From Congeria kusceri (taxonomy: Eukaryota > Mollusca > Bivalvia > Myida > Dreissenidae), in assembly GCA_027627225.1 (NCBI GenBank), contig CM051028.1, forward strand, positions 21,096,201 through 21,160,200: 64,000 nt of DNA, given 5' to 3'. Position 1 is the first letter of the stretch. Each line of letters starts with the position of its first letter. Positions 1 to 11,625 of the stretch are shown here, in pieces. Made by a program: the position numbers and the translations under genes. The notes under the pieces are model-generated. The model saw nothing but the letters and a program-made list of their open reading frames with translations, did not search any database and was not told the origin of the DNA.

Positions 1-1071
1 GTAACGACTTATTGAACCTGTTATCTTTCTTTCAAAATAAGAACAAGTATATATGCGAAACAAATGATCGATACATGAGGATGTATTTTGGCAGAAATGT
101 TTATAAGACAAAATGAAATTATGCTATGCTGTGGATATTTAAAGATTTATCAATGACTGCATTTTCTATAAGTTTTTATTAAAAACGACATTGGTAGTGA
201 ATATTTAGATGAAGCTTGATAATTGAGTTTAAACAGTTGTCACAATAATGTGTTTAAACATTGGTCAAGAATAACACTGTTTATTGACTTTTGTAATTTT
301 TGTATGTTTTCATATTTTTTTATAATTCAACTGTACCCAAATGTAGGCCTATACTGCACCGTTCTCGAATCGCAAACAATAGAGAACTGCTGGGTTTATT
401 AAGTTTAAATCAGGGGTGTAAGTAGACATACTCCTGGTTACATCCGCACATGCAAACGGGTCATCCTAAAACCACGACAATAGGGAACAAAACTCAAGGT
501 CAACGGCGAGCATAAAGTGTTCGTTTTGCATCATATATTTTGAAGTCCTTAAGTGTCGTTCAAACTGAAATAGTGACCTTAGAATAGCTTCCATGGGTTT
601 GCATAGGCGTGCAATTCATACTATTTCTAACATACGCGTATGTATAATGCAATTAAGTCTTACTTTAGTTACGTCCTGGGGTACACACCAAGATGCCTGA
701 ATGTTTACGACGTATGCTATTGCTATGAGGATGTGTATTTTGGGTGACGTGCTCGATGATGTCCGTTTTCTTGAGTGCAAGGGATTTTTGCTTGATTATT
801 GTGTTATATTTTGGTAATATTTCATTTAATATGGTGTGGTTACCAGTTGGTTATGATAACTGTTTATATGATTAAGACAGTTTCCAACTCGCAAAAAGAC
901 GAATTGAATTACTGGGTGAATTAAGTTACCAATGGCTTAATTAGGCACTTTCGCATCCTTTTATGGATATGAGATATCCGAAAGCAAAGGCCGTGTATAT
1001 AAAAAACATTCAATAGTAAACACTATTATATTATACCGTTTTATCTTAATGCATTTTCAAACTTTACATAG
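1..1071. other. Non-coding, no gene seen
   Basis: AT-rich sequence with stops in all frames and no recognisable exon or repeat. The right end runs into a plausible splice acceptor (tttacatag) at 1071 that opens the TQT-motif exon, so at least part may be intron. Confidence 0.5.
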
Positions 1072-1714
1072 TACGCAGCCTAGTTATGCATGCCCCACAT
1101 CAGAGCCAAATCCACACCAAGAACAAGAAGACGCGTATAAGAAATGCCACTCCAGCCCATGTGGTCAAAATGGCCTCAACAAGTACGGGTACGCAGACGG
1201 ACACGTACTCTTCAACAGATAACGTTGGAATATTGCCCGTACAAACCGCCGTTAAATGCACTGGGATGCAGACAGACGCTTTGGATCCTGAGGTGGTATT
1301 TCAATTTGTGAGCTCAAAACTGTCGCCACCACATCTACAGAAACGCAGACGGACATGAATATTGCATGTGGCAATATTCAAACACCGTTATTCCAACCGG
1401 TCACCGCATGCATGGGGACGCAGACTGATAAGTACAAAAAATCAAAACACAATGAAAATTTAGTAATCCAAGTAGTCTTTATCAGCACGTGGACGCAGAC
1501 AGAAAAGAACGCCTTACCAGAGATAGAAGGAACCCTGGAGGCCCAAAAGGCCTTCACAAGCAGTGGCGCACAGACAGACACGTGTGATCAATCAGCGTTT
1601 GAAAGATTAGTGAAGATCAAGCTTGTCACCACAAGCACGGGGACACAAACCGACACGTACGATACACCGGACGATGTTGAAAAAAATAGTATCTCGTGCT
1701 ACGGCCCAGAATAA
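1072..1714 (+). CDS. Terminal exon with repeated TQT(D/E) motifs (candidate multivalent LC8 ligand), one frame break
   Basis: No family recognised by overall sequence. The exon encodes seven spaced copies of a TQT-like motif: STGTQTD, TGMQTD, STETQTD, MGTQTD, TWTQTE, SGAQTD and STGTQTD. TQT-anchored linear motifs are the known ligand of the dynein light chain hub LC8 (DYNLL), and multivalent ligands such as ATMIN/ASCIZ carry many of them; LC8 binding here is inference. An acceptor at 1071 enters in phase 1, in frame with an ATG at 1086. The frame shifts near 1322: the first two motifs are in one frame, the other five in another. The break falls in a stretch that resembles 'KLVTTST' in the last repeat, consistent with one missing base (mutation or base-calling error). 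The exon ends in a TAA lying inside AATAAA. The 5' part of the gene would lie left of the window. Confidence 0.55.
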
Positions 1715-1715
1715 A
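1710..1715 (+). terminator. AATAAA polyadenylation signal overlapping the stop codon
   Basis: AATAAA spans the TAA stop of the TQT-repeat exon. A canonical signal at the stop leaves almost no 3' UTR if used, so a downstream signal is also possible. Confidence 0.35.
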
Positions 1716-2221
1716 GGTTTGGACCAGAACTTCTTCGTCTACTATTACTTATAGTGCTGCTACTACTACTTTGTATTATTATAATTATTTAAAGTATGTC
1801 GCATGCATATAAACATATATTAAAACAAGACAAATTCCTATTTTTCGGATATATTATTCAAATATTACAAAAATATTGGTGGACTCGTTAGACAAAATAA
1901 ATTGGGAGACCTGATTAAAAAGGATTCAAACTCACCGCTACAAATAAGCGCGCATTCATGAAAATTTGTCCAATCTATCAATGGTAACGGTACGTCGTGT
2001 ACATTTCATTCATTTCGATCTTACTACAGCTACAAACTTTCGCGCGCCCGCTTAAGTGTCACCGGTGACTAATGTCACTGTAATTAAATAATATATTAAT
2101 GGTAACAGAAAACCCCCCATTAATTTTAACATTGCTACAGTATTGATTATCTGTAAATGAATTTTATGTATGCAAATGCTTTTGCAGACCCTCCGTACGC
2201 CTCTTAAATGTCTTGTTTTAG

Positions 2222-2466
2222 AAATACATAGTCTTCTTCGACCATTTGGAATCGACGTTTCAGACATGCACAAACACAATAGAAATGACACACCGGTTGC
2301 AAAGATGCCAAAGGATATGATGTCCAGAGAAACACAAACTGAAACGTACGATACACCAGATATACCTGAAAAACTGAAGATGTTGACCAAGGAGTTAGCG
2401 CATGCCTTAGCCTTCTACAAAAGTTTGTATCCGTACACTAACAATACCGTATTTAATCGCACGTAA
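2222..2466 (+). CDS. Second TQT-motif exon, paralogous to the end of the first
   Basis: Open frame entered in phase 1 after a tcttgttttag acceptor at 2221 and closed by TAA at 2466. It encodes about 80 residues with one motif, SRETQTETYDTPD, which matches TGTQTDTYDTPDD at the end of the preceding exon, so the two exons share an origin. After the motif comes a leucine/lysine-rich segment (EKLKMLTKELAHALAFYKSL) that could form a helix. Whether it is an alternative last exon, part of a neighbouring gene or a relic cannot be told from sequence alone. Confidence 0.45.
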
Positions 2467-3193
2467 AGCTGTTATATTGGTTGATCACTATATATATATA
2501 TATATATATATATTAGCAAATATATATATATTGCACAGAATTGCATAAATCACTCTGAAATTCAACATGCGGTAGCAATGTGAAATAATGGGCGAGAAAG
2601 ATGTTCGACTATGTTTTCACTTTTTTCAGCACATTTGATGTCCATTTTAGGCGTAATTTACCCTTCCATTTATCACCATATGTGTTTGATTTGTTTATTT
2701 TGATACATGTATTTTACTTTGAAAATATCCGACATCGTACATTCCTCATCTACACTTTATGTTAGCAAATTTCATGATACTAAAAAACGATGCGTTTTTT
2801 ATCCTTACGATATACATAACATAATTATAAACAAAACTGTCATACTTTAAACAAATATTTATTTGCATATAATATGATCAGTGAGTACATTTACAACGTA
2901 ATTATAACCAAAATTCAATGAGGAAATATTTTTCCAACACTTTTGCAAACTGAACTACGTGTTTATATCCGAGATAAAAGCAACATTAATTTGTTGATTA
3001 AAAATTTATAATTTGCAAGAAGTTATGCTATGCAATATGTATTGGTAACTCTGCTAAACAATTCGCCTTAATAAGTAACGATGATGTTAGAAATGTGGCA
3101 AAACAACAGCCGTCCTAAATATAACAATATGCCATGAAACGTAATACAAATGTGTCTACAGCACCACATTATATTTACATGTTTTGTTTTCAG
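2467..3193. other. Non-coding, with a (TA)n microsatellite at 2489-2513
   Basis: Contains a short TA dinucleotide run (2489-2513) and AT-rich filler. No exon is supported. Confidence 0.5.
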
Positions 3194-3304
3194 ATATGGA
3201 CAGGACAATCATTTCCAGACTTCGTCTATTGCTGGGCTATGGACCATTCAATGACAAGTTAGGTGACCTGATGGGTTTTGAGCCGGGCGAGTTGCGTGTG
3301 AAAG
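3194..3304 (+). CDS. Internal exon, phase 1-1, unknown protein
   Basis: Clean exon borders: ttttgttttcag at 3193 and AAAG|GTAAAA at 3304. The 111 bases read in phase 1 give a 36-residue segment beginning MDRTIISRLRLLLGYG and ending GFEPGELRVK. The phase matches the next exon at 3922. I do not recognise the family. It lies downstream of the two TQT exons on the same strand, so it belongs either to the same transcription unit, if those stops are alternative ends, or to a second related gene. Confidence 0.5.
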
Positions 3305-3921
3305 GTAAAATGTTTAATAATAAAACGTAGTGTCCAAACTGCTTGTAGATAATCGTAACATGTGTTGCATTCAGTGTTCGACGTATCATTAGATGCGTAT
3401 GTATGTATTTGTGTATATAAGAATTTAAGCCGAAAGCTTTAAAAACCCTTTTTAATGTGTTTTTGTTTCTTTACTTTCAAAAATTATAACAACGAATAAA
3501 CATGTAAATGTATTGGATTCTTATCGGAACAAGTTTGTTCGGCATGGACAAATATTAAAACACCTTGACATAATAAAAGTATCACGAGACGGTGTGTTGC
3601 GCACAATAAACTGCTTCATCGGTCCAAAGTCAAGGTCACACATAATTTAGTCAAGCATATATATAGTTTAAAATACAGTTGAATAAGCATCTAGAGACAG
3701 AGAGTCATGCACAGTAACCAAATTTGTACCTGGAAATTCAAGATCACTGTTTAATGTCACAGTTCAAATAATTGTCCAGTGCATAACATTAACAATGTTC
3801 TCTTCGTGGCATCTTCGTAAGTACAATTACGTCTTTCGTTGTATTACTTTGCAAATAAGATTTAAACCATACAATATTGCGGATTAATAGTACGTTATGT
3901 ATATGACAATGATTGTTTCAG

Positions 3922-3993
3922 AGAAACAAACTAAAAGAAACAGGAAGCGCTATAAACGGGCACAAATGAACACCGAGCAATTCACACAGACAG
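3922..3993 (+). CDS. Internal exon, phase 1-1, basic, with a TQT motif
   Basis: Bordered by gattgtttcag at 3921 and ACAG|GTATAA at 3993, 72 bases. It encodes a strongly basic stretch (KQTKRNRKRYKRAQ), which could be a nuclear localisation signal, followed by NTEQFTQT, another TQT motif. Phase and motif tie it to the exons on its left. No catalytic domain is visible. Confidence 0.5.
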
Positions 3994-4805
3994 GTATAAC
4001 ATTTTGCTACAGTAATGTTTTCAATTCCAATTTCATGTATCAGTGTTGTTCATGCCTCCTGACCCTGATAAATATTTCAAACAATGTAAACAAATACAAT
4101 CATTGCACTTATATGTACACACATAGAAACAAGATGTGTCTGTAGATAACCATTTATTTACTGCACCCGGACCATAACAAAAAAGCATGTATTACGAGTA
4201 CGACTCAGAACTGATATGAAGGGTTTTACGTAAAAGTTTGCAAAATAAATAAAGTCAATATTGAAATATTTATATCTCGCCGTTTCCTTCAGTATATGTT
4301 AAAGTTAAGTCATATGTATTAAAAAACATCATGGCCAAATATTAAACAATAACTTACTTCTTAGTTGAGAAATAGGCCGTGATATGGGCCATAGCATGCT
4401 TGCTTCACTTGGGTCTTGAACAATGCAAGTCACGTGCGCGGGTCTGTCTCTTAGCACATGGACGGGTAGGGTATTACTTAAAGGCCCATCAACGTGCACA
4501 GAAAGTCTAGCCCATGAGAAGTGAATTGTTCAACTAAGTGTACATAAATATGTAGTTTTAAAATATGTACATGTGAATGAACACGTTCATTATTTCACCT
4601 TCTGCATAGTTTATATTTTGACTGCCTCTTAGAAAATACACAATAATTATTAATTATATGTCAATGCATTTACAAAACAATTTCAATTAATAATGATGAC
4701 TTATGCACAATGTTATTTTTGTTAATTTCATGGCACAATTTAGTTTCCATAGAATATATGATTTTCTTTAAAATGCAAGTAACGTATATCTTTTTTTATT
4801 TATAG

Positions 4806-4900
4806 TTTGTACATTCAATGAACCGGATTCAAATCATATCCTAAAATATATCGCGCAGAATAAGACCATGCAGATCGTAATTTCATGGACAATTTATTAA
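4806..4900 (+). CDS. Possible last exon of the 3194-3993 gene
   Basis: A pyrimidine-rich acceptor (tttttttatttatag) at 4805 opens a phase-1 frame of 30 residues (starting CTFNEPDSNHILKY) ending in TAA at 4900. Phase fits the exon at 3922-3993. Such a short frame can occur by chance, so this is weak. Confidence 0.25.
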
Positions 4901-4931
4901 TACATGTCAAAGTGTTTGTTTAAACGTGTAT

Positions 4932-4934
<3 letters not shown>

Positions 4935-5017
<83 letters not shown>
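4935..5017. repeat. (AT)n microsatellite, about 83 bp
   Basis: Uninterrupted AT dinucleotide run. Length is likely unstable and may be mis-assembled. Confidence 0.95.
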
Positions 5018-5018
<1 letters not shown>

Positions 5019-5640
5019 TTACAAATTGAACCTTCGGGATACTTTGCATATCTAACAAACCTTTGGTAGACAATATCCTTCATGTGAAGTATATCCTTAT
5101 AGAATATCTTTTTTACGTAGTTTGTCATAAAAAAATGTTTTTATAAGTATAGTTAAGCTTTACTTACACATAATACTCTTTTAATACTAGGCGTGTAGGA
5201 TATACATAAATTGGCTGTCGCCTAAAGGTAAAGCGCTGTGTGTTCATGAAAAAAACCAACCTTTAGTGGAAATGATCACCATAGGTTGCATTATATATAT
5301 TAATGTCGCCAGAAGGTTACATATATGATAGTAATTTATACTGCGCCATTTTGTAAGTGGATCTATAAAAGTGGGCTCCTTTTTTTTGGCGCACACTCGT
5401 TTGAAATCATTTTTTTCCATTTGCAATAACTAATTTTGTTCTATATAGTGTTTTATTATTATGCTAGCAGATGTGCTAAACAGATCAACTACAACATGCT
5501 CTATTTTGTCGGCTTTAGCAGACTAAAATTGCCAATCCGAATTCGCAAAGAAGTACACACATACCAAATTTGGAATTGGAAGATATCCTGACAATTTTTA
5601 TGTGGTTGTATAATATATAAATCTAATCGTTTAAAATGTT

Positions 5641-5769
5641 GAAGTGTTTATTATTATTATAATTATTATTGTTATCATTATTATTATTATTATCATTATT
5701 ATTGTTATTTATCATTATTATTATTAGTAGTAGTATCATTATTTATTATTATTATTATTATTATTATTG

Positions 5770-5842
<73 letters not shown>

Positions 5843-5963
5843 TCTATGATAAGGATGATGATGATGATTATTATTTGTTTTATTTTTTTTTAATATTATT
5901 ATTATTATTAAATCGTTGTTGTTATTGTGGTGTTTTTATTGTTGCTGTTTTTGTTGTTTTTAT

Positions 5964-6005
<42 letters not shown>
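5641..6005. repeat. (ATT)n-rich microsatellite tract
   Basis: Long, interrupted ATT/TTA trinucleotide tract with short GTT and GAT islands. Open frames here (poly-Ile/Tyr/Leu) are artefacts of the repeat. Confidence 0.95.
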
Positions 6006-6006
<1 letters not shown>

Positions 6007-6013
6007 GGGCGGA

Positions 6014-6050
6014 TTTAGAGGGGGCGGAAACGGCGTACGCCCCCTCTAAA
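6014..6050. repeat. Perfect 13-bp inverted repeat (hairpin), GC-rich
   Basis: TTTAGAGGGGGCG at 6014-6026 and its exact reverse complement at 6038-6050, with an 11-base loop. It sits directly after the ATT tract in otherwise AT-rich DNA. It may be the subterminal part of a DNA transposon or MITE; no transposase is visible. Confidence 0.7.
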
Positions 6051-6305
6051 ATTATCTAAAATTAGATTTGTAAACCTTAAAATAACTGAAGAACCTACAT
6101 TTTTGTTACAATAACGTGCTTTTCAACAATTATTGCACGTATATAGTACCAGTTCTGTTGAGTTTTAAATATAGGAACAATTAAACTCCAGAGACATCAT
6201 CGGGAGAGAAACCTTATTAACATCCGTTGGGCCTTCATGTGAGGCAAGTTACCAAAAGCCTATACAATAAAGGACATTAAATACAACACAACACACAACA
6301 TTAAA

Positions 6306-6552
6306 ATGATTACAACTGGGGTCACCGCCTTGGAACGGTCAATGCAAAGCATTTGGGCTTTAAACCAGTTTAAAGGAATGCCAAACCTCATAGTTAGCCC
6401 AGAATTACTCACTGAAAAGGGAAAATACACAATTGGCAACTTAGAAATCACACAAGAGACACAAATAAACCAAAAATGATTAAAGCTGGGGTCACCGCCT
6501 TAGAACGCTCAATGCAAAAGCCGAACCTCACACTTAGCCCAGAATTTATCAT
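6306..6552. repeat. Imperfect direct repeat pair
   Basis: Two related blocks (about 6306-6409 and 6475-6552) share ctggggtcaccgcctt, a caatgcaaa segment and ttagcccagaatt. Probably fragments of one interspersed repeat family. Confidence 0.6.
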
Positions 6553-7351
6553 AAAACACGCACTTTAAAATAAACTAAAACCACATAGCAGTGCAATTCA
6601 AATTAGATCGTAATACAAGAGAATATTAATTCAACTGAATTAATAGAAAAATATATATCATCATTACGATTAAGGATCGATTTAAAAAGTGATAAATAAT
6701 GATCCCGAGTGATTCTAACTTGGAAGTCCTTGAATTCCTCTGTTTCATGTCTAATCCAAACAAATGTGACCAGTTGTTGCAGAACAGATCATTTCTAGAA
6801 TAATAAAAAATAAAATGTGTATGTTTCACTAAGTTATTGTATAAGCATTTTATACGAATACTATGATACAAACTCTGAACAAAATACAATGCTCTAGCTT
6901 AACCTCAACACATTAAATGCATGGGTACACGTTTCAATTGTGCCACAACTCTCCAACCATAATTAACGTTAACGTACACAGAGAAGTTACATTTAGTATA
7001 TACACAGAGCGCATGCAATTAACGTTCTGACTACGGAGGCAAAATCCTACGAGCCCTTTCAATCCAACTGAAAATAAAAACATCTTCACAATCCTCTTTT
7101 ACACAGCGCTTAATGTTTCAACAGAGGTGTGCAGTGAATACTTGTATTACTTATGTTTGCCATATGCCATAAATGAAAAACCTCGGGCTGCTAATAAGAG
7201 TTCTCTCCTGCTGGAGTTTCGCTTTGTTTATATTTGTCTAAATATTTTTTAAAGTAAAGGCAATCTGATCACAATAAATTAACTTATAACTTGAAATCAG
7301 GTTTTTGTTTAGTTTCTTTTTAAGGAGCGCAAAATTCTCACTGGAGGTATT

Positions 7352-7488
7352 TTATTCCGTCATCTGCAACATGCTCTTTTTCGATAATGCCTTTCTTTTA
7401 TTTTGTTCGTTCATGATTTTCGTTCTTAGTTTAATGGCTGTAAACCTGCATCTGTTGTCCCGAATGTAGGTTTCTAACTGCGATGTGC
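7352..7488 (-). CDS. Terminal exon T, unit 1 copy
   Basis: Copy of the last coding exon of the SET/recombinase gene. The acceptor tttgtgttacag lies just above 7488. The exon is entered in phase 1, encodes 44 residues (TSQLETYIRDNRC... ending KKSMLQMTE) and stops with TAA inside AATAAA (7351-7356 on the complement). The reading frame, length (137 bp) and acceptor match units 2 and 3. The C-terminal half is rich in Lys/Arg. In this unit the preceding exon B has a 10-bp deletion, so use of this copy would need another upstream exon. Confidence 0.55.
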
Positions 7489-9848
7489 CTGTAACACAAA
7501 CTATATAAATACCACCAGCAATAAAGCTATTAAACATCATTAGCCTTGATTGATAACTTGGTTCTATAACTGATAACATTATAGTTACTTTGGTATTTTT
7601 TGCTAACAGTATCTTTAGATTACTCTTAAGTTGCATCAGTGATTGATAATACTGATAAGACATGTTATCAGTTATCATGAATATATTTGATTTATCTTAA
7701 TACAAACCGGGCAGAAATGTAGGCATATATCTTCATGTATGGCTGATTTACAAAGTTTGATAATGCATTTAATAATGGAACATTTTTATCTGCGCAACAT
7801 AAAATACGGCTAGTAAAACAACATAAATGTGACTAGAACAACAACATTGTCAGAGAGTTTGTTGTTTAAAGCAATTAAAGCAATCATAGTCACGCGACAT
7901 GTTATAATCATATGTGTAATTATTGTATGGACACCTGCAGCACAGTAAATGCATCTCAGGTAGAAAAGTGACACAATATATAGTTGATATTAATAAACAG
8001 TTTCGATACAAAGGCAATTGACAAGTTGATACCCCATGCAATGTTGACGATGTACGTTTTATGTATAAAGAAAATGACTTCACTAAACAACATTTCATAC
8101 ATTTATTCCATATGAACTGATATAATTACATATACATAAAAACGGATACTATTTTGTTGTATGATGTGCAGTCAAAATGACATAACCTGATGTGTCGCAG
8201 TGTTGCTCAAGTTATACAGTAATCAAAAATATTCACGATTACAGGGTTATTATCCGGGTTTACGGCGCGTCTCTTCTCGCAAGCATAGCTATGTTGTGTT
8301 ATATGTTATCATCTTATTACATAATTATAGATAATTAGGCCCTTGAATTTTAATGCGACGCACAACCAACTCCAAATGTATTGGCATATACTACATGTCT
8401 GTTAGGTGAAGCTTGGGTTTGTTGGAACTTTTTTCCCATTCAACCCCATGGACCAGTTCAATACATTAAACGAACTGGGAGCATCTGTAATCACTTGTAA
8501 TTCTAATTATTTTATAATAATTATCATCATTATGGAGGACTTTATACTTTTAATTGAGATTTACTGGGCAAACGAGTTGCCTTCTTCTTTTTCTATCTTG
8601 TGCCTGAAGTCTCTCTTTATAGCTGCTGTCTCAATACTTGTCCATCGGAAATAGTCTCTGTCTGTAAAGCAAATGAAATGAGCAAAACGGAGCATTTACC
8701 TTACTTGTCTTTGTTAAAAGTCGTAAGCTCCAGAAGAACAATACCATTATTGATACAGAAATAAGTCGATTTTGATCCGTTTTATAGCTCGTTCAGAGTG
8801 AACTGAGACAAATTTATACGTAACACCCTTCATTGAGGCAAAGGAAAATTGAAATGCAAACCATAATACAATGGTATAAAACATCTCAGGTCAGGAGTTT
8901 TTAACTTTGTATATTATGAGCCCCATCACCAAACGTTCTTTGAAATCATACATTTTCTCCAAAGTTCAATGTTTTTCTTTCATGTTCATGGTTTTGTCGA
9001 TAAAATCATATTCTGGCAGCAAATAAGGGTCCCGTGCTTCGCAATAACTGAAAGAGCAACAACCTGCAGGTCAATCTGAACGAGCTATACTATACACGAT
9101 TTGTTGTAAACACATTTAATGACGGATCAAATCCGCAAGTGACCTCTTGTTAAAGTGTGTGTATGCGTGCGCGCTTACGTGTGATCTTCATATCCATTTT
9201 CAGACAATCGATTGAAGTGGCGAGCAACATGGCATGTACCGTATCGATTCTTGTTCTCGGACAGCCTCAAAATCAGCAAAAATAATCATTGTTTGCGTCT
9301 CTATGTTTTGAGACACTCTCAAATACTTAGTAATCTATGTTTTCGGACAGATACTAATTTGCAATTATTGTAACAGCAAATATCTGCACCGGTAAACATT
9401 TCATGGGTCCTATTGTTTATCAATTTGATCTCGCAACGTATTTGCTGGACCACGCATGCCAATTAACAAGTAGTATAATTACCAATATACAGTAAAGAGC
9501 AATAAATTTACTCTGCCGACAAGAAAGGGAACCGTCGCTGAACATAACAATACTAACGAGCATGTCTAGCCTTTTGCGGTTTTTGTGATAATATTGTAGA
9601 ATGGTTTCGAACAGACTCTAAGTATTCGGACACTGAAACAATAATTTTAAATGTCCGAAAACATAGAAGTTTCAGTTATGTAAACTAAAAAAAAAAAAAA
9701 ATTTTGCTTCAATTTTCCTGACAATGCATTAAGTAATGTCGCATGCAACTTATATAATGATTGTTCTTTATTTTAAACATATTCTTCCTTTAAAAGGTAA
9801 ATACACAGCTTTAAATCATCTTTATAAAAACAAAACAGAAAAAATCAC
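7489..9848. other. Intron-like DNA between exons T and B of unit 1
   Basis: Repeat-derived, AT-rich, no exon supported. Compared with units 2 and 3 it shows indels (for example the 143 bp missing near 8245). Open frames at 7850-8098 and 8406-8654 are not conserved as proteins between units. Confidence 0.5.
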
Positions 9849-9901
9849 CTCTGTTCGCTTTCTTTGATGATCACTAGATGAATTAAATGTGGTTACATGA
9901 T
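9849..9901 (-). pseudogene. Exon B, unit 1 copy, disabled by a 10-bp deletion
   Basis: Homologous to the intact 63-bp exon B at 31766-31828, with the same acceptor (atttacag) and donor (GTGATT) contexts. Ten bases are missing in the middle, giving 53 bp and a frameshift. It cannot join exon T in frame. Confidence 0.7.
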
Positions 9902-10019
9902 CTGTAAATAAAAAGAAAAGCAGAGCGACTTACCCTACAGATGATTTGGGTTTTAAACACAGGTTTTGTAATGAGGTTATCTTTGTGTTGTCAAAAATAA
10001 AAAGACAATGTTAAGCTTG

Positions 10020-11083
10020 CTTTTGTGATCACCCTTTGTCTGTCGTGCGTCGTAGGTCACCAGAGCTAAAATAGATTTAAAAAGTGAAAACTTTAAAAAT
10101 CTTCTTCCATGAAACTGCATGGCTGAGAGCTTTCATATTTGGTATGTCGCATGTGGTCCTCTACAAATATTGTTCAAGTGCTGCCCCTGGGGTCGAAACT
10201 GGCTACGCCCCGGGGTCACATTTTGTATATAGACGTATACCGCAAATTGACTTTTAAAATCTTCTCATCTTAAACCGCAATGCCCAGGAGGTTTCATATA
10301 AGGTATGTAAAATCGCACAATAGTCCTCTACACAGATTGTCCCAAATGATGCCCCTGGGGTGAAAACTGGCCACTCCCCGGGGGTCAAATTGTTTAGACA
10401 ATAGACTAAAATAGCAAAATAACTTCAAAAATCTTCTCTTATGGCCCAGTGGTTCTATATTTGGTATGTGGCATCCTCTAGTGGTCCTCTACAAAGATTG
10501 TTCAAAATGATGCCCCTTGGGTCAAAATTTGCCACGCTCGTGGGGAGGGGGGTAGTCACATTTCTAATATAGACTTACATAGCAAAATGACTTTAAATGT
10601 CCCTGAGGTCAAAACTGGCTACACCCCGGGGGTCACATTATTTGTATGGACTTAAACAGCAAAATTACTTCAAAAATCTTCTCCTCTGATGCCCATTGGT
10701 CTCATATTTGGTATGTGGTCCTCTACACAGATTGTTCAAATGATGCCCCTGGGACCAAAACTAGCCACGCCCCGGGGGTTCACATGGTTTATATAGACTT
10801 AAATAGCAAAATGACTTTAAAAAATCGTGTCCATTGAAACAGTTAAGCCCAGCGGTTTTATATTTGGTATGTAATATTGTATAATGGTCCTCTACAGAGA
10901 TTGTTCCAATGATGCTCCTGGATTAGAAAGTGGCCACTCCCTGTGGGTCACATGCTGAAACTGCAAGACCCAGATCTTTATACTCAGGTTAGTGGTTTTG
11001 TGCCATTTGGCCGCGTTGTTATAAGCCAGTATAATGCCTTAAGCTCAGGTGAGCGACCTATGGCCATCGTGGCCCTCTTGTTA
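10020..11083. repeat. Interspersed element with about five degenerate ~170-bp internal repeats
   Basis: Repeated module: ggtcctctacaaagattgtt, then atgatgcccctggggtcaaaa, then cacgccccgggggtcacat. It occurs near 10155, 10322, 10482, 10707 and 10885. The element begins near gtgatcaccctttgtctgtc and ends ggccatcgtggccctcttgtt. Related copies lie at 20937-22008 and, inverted, at 56227-56885. Non-coding. Confidence 0.75.
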
Positions 11084-11174
11084 AATTATGTGCATGAAAT
11101 ATAACAAAGAAAAGTGCAAAATGCAATATGTAATTTTTTGTTCATCGGTAGGACACGAATCCCTCACAAACTAC

Positions 11175-11625
11175 TACTATGAATAACGCGACCCTATGAT
11201 GATGATAACGCAAACAGTACGATGATTATAACGCGACTGAACGATGATTATAACGCGTCTGTTCGATGACGATAATGTTTAAGTGCAATGGCGATAACGT
11301 GACAGAACGATGGCGATAACGCGACAGTACAATGACAATAACGTGACAGTACAATGACAATAACGTGAAAGTACGACGACCATAACGTGACAGAACGATG
11401 CGATAAAAAAGTACGATGATGATATCGCTAAAGTACGATGACGATATTGTGACAGTACGATGATGATAGCGGGAAATTACGATGATGACGTCGCGAAAGT
11501 ACGATGAAGATAATGCGATTTCTATATGTTGATAATGCGAGAGTACGCGTTTGTTTGATAACGAAAACGCGAAAATACGTTAATGCGGTATACATTCGTG
11601 CTTTCATCATCGTACTGACTAAAGA
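11175..11625. repeat. Minisatellite, ~22-bp unit (GATGACGATAACGTGACAGTAC-like)
   Basis: About twenty imperfect copies of a unit built from 'acgatgacgataacgtgacagt'. Its unit 2 counterpart is at 22095-22500, where the copy number differs. Minus-strand open frames across it (Arg/His/Ser-rich) are repeat artefacts. Confidence 0.8.

Noticed and set aside
4931..5128. Minus-strand ORF with a long YIYIYI tail
   Set aside because: Artefact of the AT dinucleotide run.
5669..6006. Poly-Ile/Leu/Tyr open frames
   Set aside because: Pure product of the ATT microsatellite.
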